64,000 nucleotides of DNA. Source: Mycobacterium sp. ITM-2016-00317. Lineage in GTDB: Bacteria > Actinomycetota > Actinomycetes > Mycobacteriales > Mycobacteriaceae. The DNA lies in assembly GCF_002968295.1 (NCBI RefSeq), contig NZ_CP134399.1, positions 4,464,001 to 4,528,000 on the forward strand. The letters run 5' to 3'. Of this stretch, positions 41,748 through 50,456 are shown in pieces (positions within the stretch are counted from its first letter, which is position 1; each line of letters starts with the position of its first letter). The notes below the pieces were generated by a model. It did not search any database, had not been told where the DNA came from, and saw only the letters and a list, made by a program, of their open reading frames with translations. A program made the translations under genes and the position numbers.

Positions 41748-43185
41748 CGTCGTCGCCACCACCCACGGCCCCGTCCGCGGACACACAGCCGACGGCTACC
41801 AGGTGTTCCGCGGAATTCCCTACGCCGCAGCGCCGCTCGCTGCTGCTCGATTCGCTGCGCCCGATCCCCACCCGGGCTGGACGCACATCCGTGACGCGCG
41901 GGAACCCGGACCGGCGGCCCCACAAGCGCCGCGCCGCGGGTTCGGCGCGCTCGACATGTCCCCGTTTTTCGGCACCGTGACCCTCGGTGACCCGGAGTAC
42001 CTGACAGTGAACATCTGGGCACCGGAGGCCGGCCACCGACGGCCGGTGATGGTGTTCGTGCACGGCGGGGGTTTCGTGTCCGGCTCACCGCAGTCGCCGT
42101 TGTACAACGGGGCGGCATTCGCCCGAGACGGGGTGGTGTTGGTGACGCTCACCTACCGCCTCGGAATCATCGGCTTTCTCGACGTGCCGGGCGCACCGCC
42201 CAACCGGGGACTGCTCGACGTGGTGGCCGCGCTGACGTGGGTGAAGGAGAACATCGAGAACTTCGGCGGCGACCCCGACAACGTGACACTGTTCGGTCAG
42301 TCCGCGGGCGCCACCATCGTCGGCGGGGTCCTGACCACTCCCGAAGCGGAATCTCTGGTACGTCGCGTGATCATGCAGAGCGGCAACGGAACCGGCGCCT
42401 TCGACCACGAGCAGGCCGCCCGGGTCACCCACCGAGCCGCCGAGCTCATCGACACGCACGCCACCGTCGCGGGGTTCTCCGCCTTCACCGATGCCGAACT
42501 CGTCGACGTCGGTTCACGGTTGACCGGCATCGACCTGCGCACCGCGGACCGGTTCGATCCCCTGGTCGGACTCAGCCCGTTCAGCCTGGTGGGCGACCGC
42601 CAGCCCGCCGATGCCGCCGCTGCCGGGCTCGGGTCCACGGTGCCGGTACTCATCGGCACCAACGCCCAGGAGGGCAACCTGTATCTCGTGCCGCAGGGCA
42701 CTTTCGACGATTCGTCCGAGGACGACGTGCGCGCGCTCGCCGCGCGGGTCCACCCCGATCCCGACACCGTCGTCGCCGCCTTCCGCGCCGAGAATCCGAC
42801 CGCCGGGTGGGGTGAGATCCGTTCGGCGATCCTGGGTTCCGCATTGTTCGGCTCAGGCACTCGGAAACTGGTCGAAGCGCGCGCCGCGCAGCCCGGCTCA
42901 CCGTTGCACGAGTACCGGTTCTGCTGGCAGTCGACAGCTGTCGGCGGCCGGCTGGGTGCGGCCCACGCGGTGGAGCTGCCGTTCGTGTTCGACTGCCTGG
43001 ACGAGCCGGTGTTACGTGGGCCTGCCGGGCTTCTCGGCCCCGGCGAGCCACCCCAGCATCTCGCCACCGAGATGCATCGGGCGTGGGTGAACTACGCCAC
43101 CACCGGAGACCCCGGATGGGCGGACTCGTCGGTCCGGGAGTTCGCAACGGAGCGAGTAGCGGCCGACGTTCACCCCGTCACGTGA
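41740..43185 (+). CDS. Type-B carboxylesterase (para-nitrobenzyl-esterase-like)
   Basis: 481 residues from ATG 41740. Motifs of the type-B family in order: YQVFRGIPYAAAP, EYLTVNIWAP, oxyanion FVHGGGFVSGS, nucleophile LFGQSAGA, acid in GTNAQEGNLY, and His in GAAHAVELPFVF. No signal peptide. In M. tuberculosis the equivalent spot (Rv1104/Rv1105, by memory) holds esterase fragments; here the gene is intact and paired with the metallo-hydrolase. The 3' end overlaps the convergent GGDEF/EAL gene by 16 bp. Confidence 0.93.
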   Translation: MSDVVATTHGPVRGHTADGYQVFRGIPYAAAPLAAARFAAPDPHPGWTHIRDAREPGPAAPQAPRRGFGALDMSPFFGTVTLGDPEYLTVNIWAPEAGHRRPVMVFVHGGGFVSGSPQSPLYNGAAFARDGVVLVTLTYRLGIIGFLDVPGAPPNRGLLDVVAALTWVKENIENFGGDPDNVTLFGQSAGATIVGGVLTTPEAESLVRRVIMQSGNGTGAFDHEQAARVTHRAAELIDTHATVAGFSAFTDAELVDVGSRLTGIDLRTADRFDPLVGLSPFSLVGDRQPADAAAAGLGSTVPVLIGTNAQEGNLYLVPQGTFDDSSEDDVRALAARVHPDPDTVVAAFRAENPTAGWGEIRSAILGSALFGSGTRKLVEARAAQPGSPLHEYRFCWQSTAVGGRLGAAHAVELPFVFDCLDEPVLRGPAGLLGPGEPPQHLATEMHRAWVNYATTGDPGWADSSVREFATERVAADVHPVT

Positions 43186-45398
43186 GCTGAACGCGCCAGG
43201 CCAGGCACATCTGCGGCGTCGAGCGGTCTGCCGAAGTAGAACCCCTGCCCCACATCGCATCCGCTGTCGCGAAGCCAGCGCGCCGTCGCCGCCTCCTCGA
43301 CCCCCTCGGCGACGACGGTCATCCCCAGACCGTGAGTCAGGTTGATGACCGCACGCACGATCGCGGCGGCGCGGGGATCGCCGGTCACCGACGCGATGAA
43401 GTGGCGGTCCAGTTTGATCTCGTCGATCAGCAGGTCCCGCAGGTAGGACAGTGCCGAGTAGCCGCTGCCGAAATCGTCTATCGCGACCCGGATTCCGTAC
43501 CCGCGCAGCTGTTCGAGCACACCGGTGACCAACTCGAGATCGGTGATCACCAGATCCTCGGTGACCTCGACGGTCAGCAAATCGGCGGGCAGGCCACGAT
43601 TCTGGAGCGCTTCCCACAATGTCGTGGGCAGCCGGGCATCACGCAGATACGGCGCGAACAGGTTCACCGCGACGGGCATCTGCGCCCCAGCGGCGATCCA
43701 GCGTGCCGCGTCGTCGAGCACCTTGTCCACGACGAGATCGGTCACCGGGCGCATCAACCGGTGCTCACGCACCAGCGGCATGAACGCGCCCGGCGACAAC
43801 AGCCCCAGATCGGGGTGCGGCCAGCGCAACAGCGCCTCGACTCCGACGATGCGGCCGCTGTGCAGATCCACCTTGGGCTGGTAGGCCATCCCGAGATCGC
43901 CGTTGTCGACAGCGCTGCGCAGCTCCCCCAGCAGCCGGACCCGCGCGGCGCCCGTGGGCGGCACCTGCTCGGCGCTCCCGGCGTCACCGACGTTCATCCC
44001 CGCGTCGAACAGCCGAACCCGCTCCGGACGGGACTGTTTGGCCGCGCGCACGGCGATCTGGGCGCGTTCCAGCATGGCTTCGGCGGTGAGATCGGCATCG
44101 TCGGGCGTCGCGACGGCCACCCCGACGCTGCACCGGATCGACACCTGCTGGCCGCCGACGCTGAACGGCTCCTCGAAAGTGTCCACGACGCAACGCATCA
44201 CGCGTCTGGAGTCTTCGATGTCACCTTCCAGCAGCAGCATGAACTTGTCGCCGCCGAAACGGGCCACGGTGTCGCCCGGACGTACGCAGGCCGCAATCCG
44301 CAGGCCCGCCTGCTCCAGAAGCCGGTCGGCGGCGGGGTGGCCCAGGTTGTCGTTGACGAACTTGAAGTCGTCGAGATCCAGGGCCGCCACCACCACCGGC
44401 CGCTCGTCGCGCGACCGCAGCATCATCGCGTGGGTCAGCCGGTCACAGAACAACGCCCGGTTGGCCAGTCCGGTCAGCGGATCCGTCAATGCCTGCTGCG
44501 CCGCGGCCCGTGCCCACTGCCGGTTCTCCCACGCCGCAACCGCCTGCCGCAGGCACACCGCGACGATGATCAACGGAACGACGATGCGGGCCAACCCGGA
44601 CAAGACCAACACCGGGCCGATCGTGCCGACCAACAGCAGCGGCACATACGGCGCCCACAGCGCGGTGCTCGACTGCATCTCCAAGGCCTGTGCCCGCGGA
44701 GGCGGTGTCCGGCGACTCAGCAGAGCCGCCGCCCCGATGGCGACAAGAGCTGTCGCCCAGCCGATGTCCAGCGCGCTACGGGCCGCTTGGCTGTGCACCG
44801 CGGCCGCGTACACGGCCGCGCTGTCGGTGACCGTCAGCAGCGCGAACGCGATCCCCAGCACGCCCAGCCCCGCGCGGTGACGCGCATCGGCCCGGGCCAG
44901 CACCGCCACCGTGACCGCCAGGATCGCGCCGTCGGCCGCGGGGTAGAACAACGCCAGGCCCAGCGCGAGCCGGTCGTCACCGAAGGTGTCGTAGACGCCG
45001 TGCAGCGTCAGGATCCACGCCAGCAGGAAGATGCACAACGCGACCGTGACTCCGTCGAGGGTGATACGCAGCGCCGCACGCGGTCTCGCCGACTCGTCGA
45101 ACCGGACCATCGTCAGGATCGCCGGGAACGCGAACACACAGAACGCCACCGAGAAGACGTCGGCGGGCGAGGGGAACGGCTCGGCCCGCAACACATATCC
45201 CCACCACAGCCAGACCAGCTCGGCGGCCGCCCAGGTCGCCAGCGCGACCGCCATCGTCGCCCACGCGGTGCGCATCCGCCCGCGCAGCGACCGCGCCGCC
45301 AGGACCGCACACCCGGTGGCACAGACGGCCAGCAGCGCGACCACGACGTCGCCGGCCAGCGACGTCGCGCCGCCCACAGCGAATGCCTCCCCGGTCAC
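43170..45398 (-). CDS. Membrane GGDEF-EAL c-di-GMP protein (degenerate GGDEF)
   Basis: 742 residues if GTG 45398 is the start; upstream GTGs up to about 45430 are also possible. Nine or ten membrane helices (about 10-310), then a GGDEF domain near 350-500 with RFGGDKF in place of GG(D/E)EF, so cyclase activity is doubtful. The EAL domain (about 530-735) keeps EALLRW, DDFGSGYSAL, KLDR and AEGVEEA, so phosphodiesterase activity is likely. The last 16 bp overlap the convergent esterase gene. Confidence 0.92.
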   Translation of the reverse strand: MTGEAFAVGGATSLAGDVVVALLAVCATGCAVLAARSLRGRMRTAWATMAVALATWAAAELVWLWWGYVLRAEPFPSPADVFSVAFCVFAFPAILTMVRFDESARPRAALRITLDGVTVALCIFLLAWILTLHGVYDTFGDDRLALGLALFYPAADGAILAVTVAVLARADARHRAGLGVLGIAFALLTVTDSAAVYAAAVHSQAARSALDIGWATALVAIGAAALLSRRTPPPRAQALEMQSSTALWAPYVPLLLVGTIGPVLVLSGLARIVVPLIIVAVCLRQAVAAWENRQWARAAAQQALTDPLTGLANRALFCDRLTHAMMLRSRDERPVVVAALDLDDFKFVNDNLGHPAADRLLEQAGLRIAACVRPGDTVARFGGDKFMLLLEGDIEDSRRVMRCVVDTFEEPFSVGGQQVSIRCSVGVAVATPDDADLTAEAMLERAQIAVRAAKQSRPERVRLFDAGMNVGDAGSAEQVPPTGAARVRLLGELRSAVDNGDLGMAYQPKVDLHSGRIVGVEALLRWPHPDLGLLSPGAFMPLVREHRLMRPVTDLVVDKVLDDAARWIAAGAQMPVAVNLFAPYLRDARLPTTLWEALQNRGLPADLLTVEVTEDLVITDLELVTGVLEQLRGYGIRVAIDDFGSGYSALSYLRDLLIDEIKLDRHFIASVTGDPRAAAIVRAVINLTHGLGMTVVAEGVEEAATARWLRDSGCDVGQGFYFGRPLDAADVPGLARSAHVTG

Positions 45399-45569
45399 CG
45401 CATCGTTGCTCCGCTCGATCCGGCCCACACGCGCCGGAGTGATGCCCGACGCTAACCCAGAAATTCGTTCCGCAGGCAAGGTTGCCCATACCTGCAGAAG
45501 TCGTCGTTCGATGAGTTCGCGCCGCCGCGGCGGTCGATACTCCAAACCGCAGACCCCAGAGGAGCCCCG

Positions 45570-46175
45570 ATGCGCACGCTCACCGCAGGAATGTTCATGT
45601 CGCTCGACGGCGTCGTCGAAGCCCCCGACCAGTGGCACTTCCCGTACTTCGACGACGACATGGGCGCGGCGGTGGACGCCCAGCTCGGCTCGGCCGACAC
45701 CCTGCTGCTGGGGCGGGTCACCTATGACAGCTTCGCCGGCGCGTGGCCCGAGCGCGAAGCCGGCGGCGGTGAGGATGCCGGGTTCGCAAAGGCCCTCGGC
45801 GACGCGCGCAAGATCGTGGTGTCACGCCACGACCAGCAGTTCACCTGGCGCAACTCCGAGCGGCTGGCCGGTGACCTCGTGGCCGGGGTGACCGCGCTGA
45901 AGAACGGCCCTGGCAGCGGCGCCATCGCGATGAGCGGCTCACCGTCCGTCGTCCGGCAACTCCTGGAAGCGGGGCTGATCGACGAACTGCATCTCCTCGT
46001 GCACCCGATCGTGGTGGGCAAGGGGGCGCGGCTGTTCGACGAGGGCGCGCCGATCCCGCTCGCGCTGCTGAGCAGCCGCGCGTTCGGCACCGGGGTGCTG
46101 CACCTGGTGTACGGCCCGGACCCCGAAGCCCGCGCCGGCGGCTACGACGACGCCAAGACCCACCTGCCGCGGTGA
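45570..46175 (+). CDS. Dihydrofolate-reductase-fold (RibD C-terminal-like) protein
   Basis: 201 residues. Pattern RTLTAGMFMSLDGVVEAPDQW, then LLLGRVTYDSF, GSPSVVRQLLEAGLIDELHLLVHPIVVG-type end (HPIVVGKGARLF). These proteins bind NADPH in a DHFR-like fold; most, like this one, have no known substrate. Divergent to the GGDEF/EAL gene and convergent with the SRPBCC gene. Confidence 0.9.
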   Translation: MRTLTAGMFMSLDGVVEAPDQWHFPYFDDDMGAAVDAQLGSADTLLLGRVTYDSFAGAWPEREAGGGEDAGFAKALGDARKIVVSRHDQQFTWRNSERLAGDLVAGVTALKNGPGSGAIAMSGSPSVVRQLLEAGLIDELHLLVHPIVVGKGARLFDEGAPIPLALLSSRAFGTGVLHLVYGPDPEARAGGYDDAKTHLPR

Positions 46176-46188
46176 GCGCCGGGAGCGG

Positions 46189-46638
46189 TCAGGCCGCCTC
46201 GGCCGTCTCCTTGATCGCAGCGAGGGTGGCGGGGATGCCGGTCCTGGCCGCCTCGACGCGTTCGGCGATCTCGGTGTCGGCGGAGTCGCCGTAGCGGTCG
46301 TGGAAACCGGCCACGCCCTTGGGTAACAGCTCCCACGACTCGGTGAGGCGGGTGCCGCCGTTCTCCTCGGCCATCTCGTAGCCCCAGTGCACCCAGCCAT
46401 CGTTGACCTCCCAGGCGAACTTGCGCCCGGGTTCGGCGAGCACGACCTGGGACCGGGTCTCCCACGTGCGTTGCGGGGTCTCGTTGCGGCCGGTGAACCA
46501 CGCACCGGCCCAGGGGCCCGCTCCTTCGTCCCACCAGCACGCCTTGCAGATCGGGCTCCACTCACCCATCCGGGTGACGTCGGAGACCAACGCGTACACC
46601 TGATCCGGCGGGGCCGCCACGTGGATCGACTCTGACAT
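46189..46638 (-). CDS. SRPBCC (START-like) family protein
   Basis: 149 residues from ATG 46638; a GTG at 46653 is possible. Typical Polyketide_cyc2/SRPBCC layout: IHVAAPPDQVYALVSDVTRM, then GRKFAWEVNDG and LTESWELLPKGV, ending with a long helix. Binds a hydrophobic ligand; function not known. Its start faces the SDR genes, 112 bp away. Confidence 0.87.
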   Translation of the reverse strand: MSESIHVAAPPDQVYALVSDVTRMGEWSPICKACWWDEGAGPWAGAWFTGRNETPQRTWETRSQVVLAEPGRKFAWEVNDGWVHWGYEMAEENGGTRLTESWELLPKGVAGFHDRYGDSADTEIAERVEAARTGIPATLAAIKETAEAA

Positions 46639-46712
46639 GTTCAGCTCGGTCACCCGATCGAGTCTGCCAGTTCGGGCCCGGCTATTGCGCTTTCGGGTTC
46701 CGGGTGTGACTT

Positions 46713-46726
46713 TAGAACGCGTTCTA
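46713..46726. promoter_or_regulatory. Palindromic KstR box upstream of two SDR genes
   Basis: TAGAACGCGTTCTA is a perfect 14-bp palindrome and matches the KstR consensus TNNAACNNGTTNNA at all fixed positions. It lies 25-38 bases before the first SDR start. The SRPBCC gene on the other side starts 75 bp away and could also be affected. Confidence 0.82.
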
Positions 46727-46750
46727 CTCCTACGTCGGAAGGCCAACCGG

Positions 46751-47536
46751 ATGAGCGACGGCAGCGATCGGGCCGCCAGGGAGGCCGTGATCATCGGCGG
46801 CGCGTCCGGCATCGGGTGGGCGACCGCGAAGGCGCTGGCCGGTCAGGGATGCCGGGTGACGATCGCCGACCTCAACGTAGGCGCGGCCCGCGAGCGCGCC
46901 GCCGAGCTCGGCGATCCGCACACGTCGGCCTACGTCGACGTCACCGACGAGGACTCGGTGCAGCAACTCTTCGACGGCGCGGGTCCACTGGACATCGCGG
47001 TCAACTGCGCCGGCTTCAGCAACGTCGGGATGATCACCGAGATGGCCGTCGCGGACTTCCGCGCCGTCATCGACGTCTGCCTCAACGGTGCGTTCATCGT
47101 CACCAAGCACGCGGGTAGGCAACTGCGCGAGGGCGGCTCCCTGGTGCAGATCAGCTCGCTCAACGGCAGGCAGGCCGCGGCCGGAATGAGCGCGTACTGC
47201 GCGGCCAAGGCCGGCCTGTCGATGCTGACCCAGGTCGCCGCGCTGGAGATGGGTCCGCGCGGCATCCGCGTCAACGCCGTCGCGCCCGGTTTCGTGCACA
47301 CCCCGCTGACCGCCCCGGCCGCGTCGGTGCCCGGCGTGGTCGAGGACTACGTCGACAACACCGCGCTGGGCCGCGCCGGCACACCCGAGGACATCGCCGA
47401 AGCCGTTGTGTACCTGTGCTCGTCGGGCTCATCGTGGTTGACCGGCGAGGTGCTCGACATCAACGGCGGCGCCCACCTGAAGCGATATCCGGACGTGATG
47501 GGTCATGTGATGCGGCTCGTGGAACAGTCGTCGTGA
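46751..47536 (+). CDS. Short-chain dehydrogenase/reductase, KstR-controlled
   Basis: 261 residues from ATG 46751 with GGAAGG upstream. Classical SDR motifs: cofactor loop IIGGASGIGWATAKAL with acidic Asp after beta-2 (NAD preference), NCAGFS at the NNAG position, Ser in LVQISSLNG, catalytic YCAAK. Given the KstR box, a steroid hydroxyl/keto step (for example 3-alpha-, 7- or 17-hydroxysteroid oxidation) is likely, but not provable. Overlaps the second SDR by four bases. Confidence 0.92.
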   Translation: MSDGSDRAAREAVIIGGASGIGWATAKALAGQGCRVTIADLNVGAARERAAELGDPHTSAYVDVTDEDSVQQLFDGAGPLDIAVNCAGFSNVGMITEMAVADFRAVIDVCLNGAFIVTKHAGRQLREGGSLVQISSLNGRQAAAGMSAYCAAKAGLSMLTQVAALEMGPRGIRVNAVAPGFVHTPLTAPAASVPGVVEDYVDNTALGRAGTPEDIAEAVVYLCSSGSSWLTGEVLDINGGAHLKRYPDVMGHVMRLVEQSS

Positions 47537-48395
47537 CGGTCGCCGGGAAGCAGGCGCCGCGGACGCGAGGAGCAAAACAGGCAATCGTCACCGGCGGCGG
47601 GTCCGGGATCGGCGCGGCGCTGTGCCGCGCTCTCGATGCGGCCGGTGCGCACGTGGTGTGCACCGACATCGACCCGGCCGCCGCCGACGCGGTGGTCGCG
47701 ACGCTGAGCCCGCGGGCCCGTGCGGCGCAACTGGACGTCACCGACCCCGCCGCGGTGCAGGCCGCCGTCGACGACGTCGTGGCCCGGGCCGGCTGGACCT
47801 GATGTTCAACAATGCGGGCATCGTGTGGGGCGGCGACACCGAACTGCTGACGCTGGATCAGTGGAACGCGATCATCGATGTCAACCTGCGCGGCGTCGTG
47901 CACGGCGTGGCCGCCGCCTACCCGCAGATGCTGCGGCAGGGCCACGGACACATCGTCAACACCGCGTCGATGGCCGGGCTGGCCGCCGCCGGGCAGCTCA
48001 CCAGCTACGTGGCGACCAAGCACGCCGTGGTCGGGCTGTCGATGGCGTTGCGGTCCGAAGCGGTGCCCCGCGGGGTCGGGGTGCTGGTGGTCTGCCCGGC
48101 CGCGGTGGAGACCCCGATCCTGGACAAGGGCGCCGTCGGCGGTTTCGTCGGCCGCGACTACTTCCTGCAGACCCAGGGCGGTAGGGCCTACGACGCCGAC
48201 CGGCTGGCCCGTGACACGCTGCGCGCGATCGACCGCGACAAGGCCATCCTCGTCAGACCGCTTGCCGCCCAGGCGCAGTGGTGGATCGCCCGGCTGGCGC
48301 CCGCGCTGATGAACCGGCTCTCGATGCGGTTCGTCGGGCAGCAACGCGCCAGGCAGGTGCAGGGATCGCCGTCCCGTACCGCCGACAGCGGATAG
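47533..48395 (+). pseudogene. Second short-chain dehydrogenase, frameshifted
   Basis: GTG 47533 overlaps the previous stop in GTGA. Frame one (47533 to TGA at about 47802) has the cofactor motif VTGGGSGIGAAL and CTDIDPAA; frame two resumes at RLDLMFNNAGI and contains TASMAGLAA and catalytic YVATKHA, ending at TAG 48393-48395. One base missing in CCGGGCCGGCTGG (about 47784-47796) restores one protein of about 287 residues. Co-transcribed with the first SDR under the KstR box, so also probably steroid-related. Confidence 0.85.
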
Positions 48396-48438
48396 GGTTG
48401 CCCTCGGCATCCGAACGGGCGTGGTCGGAGGGGCGGGC

Positions 48439-49629
48439 ATGAGAAGCGATTTCACCCTCACCCAGAAGCGCGCGCTGGCGGTGCTGACGGTAGTCGCGCT
48501 GGCGTTCGGCGCCTACTTCCTGCGCACCTACGTGCTGCTCATCGCGATCGCCGCGGTGCTCGCCTACCTGTTCACCCCGCTGTTCAACCGCCTGCGCGCG
48601 CGGATCGGCTCGGGCGCGGCCGCCGCGGTGACCATGCTCGCCGCGATCGCGACGGTGGCCGTGCCGTTGTCCGGCGTGGCGTTCCTGGCGTTCCTGCAGA
48701 TCAGCCAGATGGTCACCGGCATCGGACACTGGGTCGAAGAGACCGACTTGACCGCGCTGGGGCAGCGGCTGCTGGACTCCGCCAACGAACTGCTGTCCCG
48801 GGTCCCGTTCGGGGATTACACGCTGACGCCCCAGTCGGTGCGCGACGCGCTGGCCACCGTCGGTCAGAAAGGCGGGGAGCTGGCGCTGGGCTTCGCCCGG
48901 GAATCGGTCGGCGGCATCGTCGCGATGGTGACGGGCCTGATCATCTTCCTCTACGTGTTCCTGGCGCTGCTGACCAACGGCCCCAAGGTGCTCGAGCTGT
49001 TCCGTGACCTGAACCCGCTCGGCGAGGAGGTCTCCGACATCTACCTCGCCAAGGTGGGCGCGATGGTCAAGGCGACGGTTCAGGGGCAGTTCATCATCGC
49101 GGCCTGCCAGGGGGTCGCGGGGGCGGCCTCGCTGTACATCGCCGGCCTGCACGACGGCTTCTTCATGTTCGTGATCTTCCTGACCGTGCTGTCGTTCATC
49201 CCGCTGGGCGGCGGGATCGTCACGATCCCGGCGGGGATCCTCATGGTGGTGTTCGGCAACGCGGTGGGCGGCATCTTCGTCGTCCTGTTCCACATCCTCG
49301 TGGTGACGAACATCGACAACCTGCTGCGGCCGTTCCTGGTGCCCAAGAGCGCGCACCTGCAGCCCGCGCTGATGCTGCTCGCGGTGTTCGCCGGGCTGCA
49401 GATGTTCGGCTTCATGGGCATCGTGCTGGGCCCGGTGCTGATGATCGTGATCGTCACCACGATCAGCGTCTACCGCGTGGTGTACCGGGACGCGCCGATG
49501 GAGTCGATCACCGGCACGGGCGGGGATCCGTCCGACGACCACGCGGCACGCGAGGTCCCGTGGTGGCGCAGGCTGCTGCCGGGCACCCCCAAGGCCGCAC
49601 CGGCGCCCGCTAAGTCAGCCGCGCCGTGA
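48439..49629 (+). CDS. AI-2E/PerM-family membrane transporter
   Basis: 396 residues from ATG 48439 with GGAGGGG upstream. Eight or so membrane helices in the family layout: two short N-terminal helices, a long soluble region (about 90-150), then a helical bundle ending NIDNLLRPFLVPK, LQPALMLLAVFAGLQMFGFMGIVLGP. The M. tuberculosis counterpart (Rv1101c by position) is called PerM. The substrate is unsettled for the family. The 3' end overlaps the convergent dienelactone-hydrolase gene by 20 bp. Confidence 0.92.
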   Translation: MRSDFTLTQKRALAVLTVVALAFGAYFLRTYVLLIAIAAVLAYLFTPLFNRLRARIGSGAAAAVTMLAAIATVAVPLSGVAFLAFLQISQMVTGIGHWVEETDLTALGQRLLDSANELLSRVPFGDYTLTPQSVRDALATVGQKGGELALGFARESVGGIVAMVTGLIIFLYVFLALLTNGPKVLELFRDLNPLGEEVSDIYLAKVGAMVKATVQGQFIIAACQGVAGAASLYIAGLHDGFFMFVIFLTVLSFIPLGGGIVTIPAGILMVVFGNAVGGIFVVLFHILVVTNIDNLLRPFLVPKSAHLQPALMLLAVFAGLQMFGFMGIVLGPVLMIVIVTTISVYRVVYRDAPMESITGTGGDPSDDHAAREVPWWRRLLPGTPKAAPAPAKSAAP

Positions 49630-50407
49630 GGAATTCGACGACCCGCTTGCGCGCCTCGTAGGCGGGGTGGCCGTCGCGCTCGACCACCTGATCGGTGAGC
49701 ACCGAGTGCGCGGCGCGGCCGATGCCGTCCGGGTTGCCGGGTTTGGAGCTGATCTCGATCACCTCGAACGCGTCCCCGAGCCGGGCCTTGAGCGTGCTGA
49801 ACCGCGCCGCCGGGGACATCGGGTCCTCACTGAACCGCAGCCCCAGCGCGCACAGCCCCTCGTCGGCGGCGCGGCGTTCGATGACCTTCAGCTCGGCCTC
49901 CGACAGGCCCGGGTCCCGGCGCTGCCGCGGGGTGAGCGGCAGCGGCAGCGACGGCTGGCTCAGCACCGGCGCGAGCACCGCGTCATCGACGGCGGCGGCC
50001 AGCGCGAACCCGCCGGTGAAACACTGCCCGATCACGCCGACACCCTTGCCCGGCGTACGGGAGTTCAGTTCGCGTGCAAGCGCCCGCAGATAGTGCGCCA
50101 CCGGCCGGTCGGCGTTGGTGGCGAACGCCGCGAACTCCTTGGTGATGCAACCCTTCGCCAGCACCGGCAGCGCGCCCGGCCGCAGCGGGGGTGCCCCCGG
50201 CGTGCCGAACAGGGACGGCGACCACACGGTGAAACCGTTGTCCACCAGATGGTTTCCCAGCGCCAGCACGCCGGGATGCAGGCCGGGCATCTCCGGGATG
50301 AGCACCACGCCGGGTCCGTCACCCTTGCGGTACACGTCGTGGGTGAAGCCGGCCGCGGTGAACGGCTCGGCGGACCATCCGCGCAGATCTGCTTCCGGTC
50401 CGCTCAT
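49610..50407 (-). CDS. Dienelactone-hydrolase-family protein
   Basis: 265 residues, ATG 50407 with GAGGAGA upstream. Cys-nucleophile elbow GVIGQCFTGGFA (GxCxGG, as in dienelactone hydrolase), oxyanion region VVLIPEMPGLHPGV. A late catalytic His is expected near DGHPAYEARKRV. The substrate need not be a dienelactone; many members act on other lactones or esters. Convergent with the PerM-like gene and downstream of the DUF4245 gene. Confidence 0.9.
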   Translation of the reverse strand: MSGPEADLRGWSAEPFTAAGFTHDVYRKGDGPGVVLIPEMPGLHPGVLALGNHLVDNGFTVWSPSLFGTPGAPPLRPGALPVLAKGCITKEFAAFATNADRPVAHYLRALARELNSRTPGKGVGVIGQCFTGGFALAAAVDDAVLAPVLSQPSLPLPLTPRQRRDPGLSEAELKVIERRAADEGLCALGLRFSEDPMSPAARFSTLKARLGDAFEVIEISSKPGNPDGIGRAAHSVLTDQVVERDGHPAYEARKRVVEFLTARLT

Positions 50408-50423
50408 CGACGTCTCCTCGGCG

Positions 50424-50454
50424 TACGGAAAGTCCTCGCTGATGGACTTCCGTA
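50424..50454 (-). terminator. Hairpin after the DUF4245 gene
   Basis: TACGGAAAGTCC pairs with GGACTTCCGTA around an eight-base loop, an 11-bp stem with one bulged A. It begins three bases past the DUF4245 stop and ends 17 bases before the next start on the same strand. There is no T-run, which is common for mycobacterial terminators; it could also attenuate the dienelactone-hydrolase gene. Confidence 0.5.
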
Positions 50455-50456
50455 GC

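Noticed and set aside
43332..45455. 707-codon plus-strand open frame opposite the GGDEF/EAL gene
   Set aside because: Shadow frame; Arg/Gln/His-rich product and no recognisable domain.
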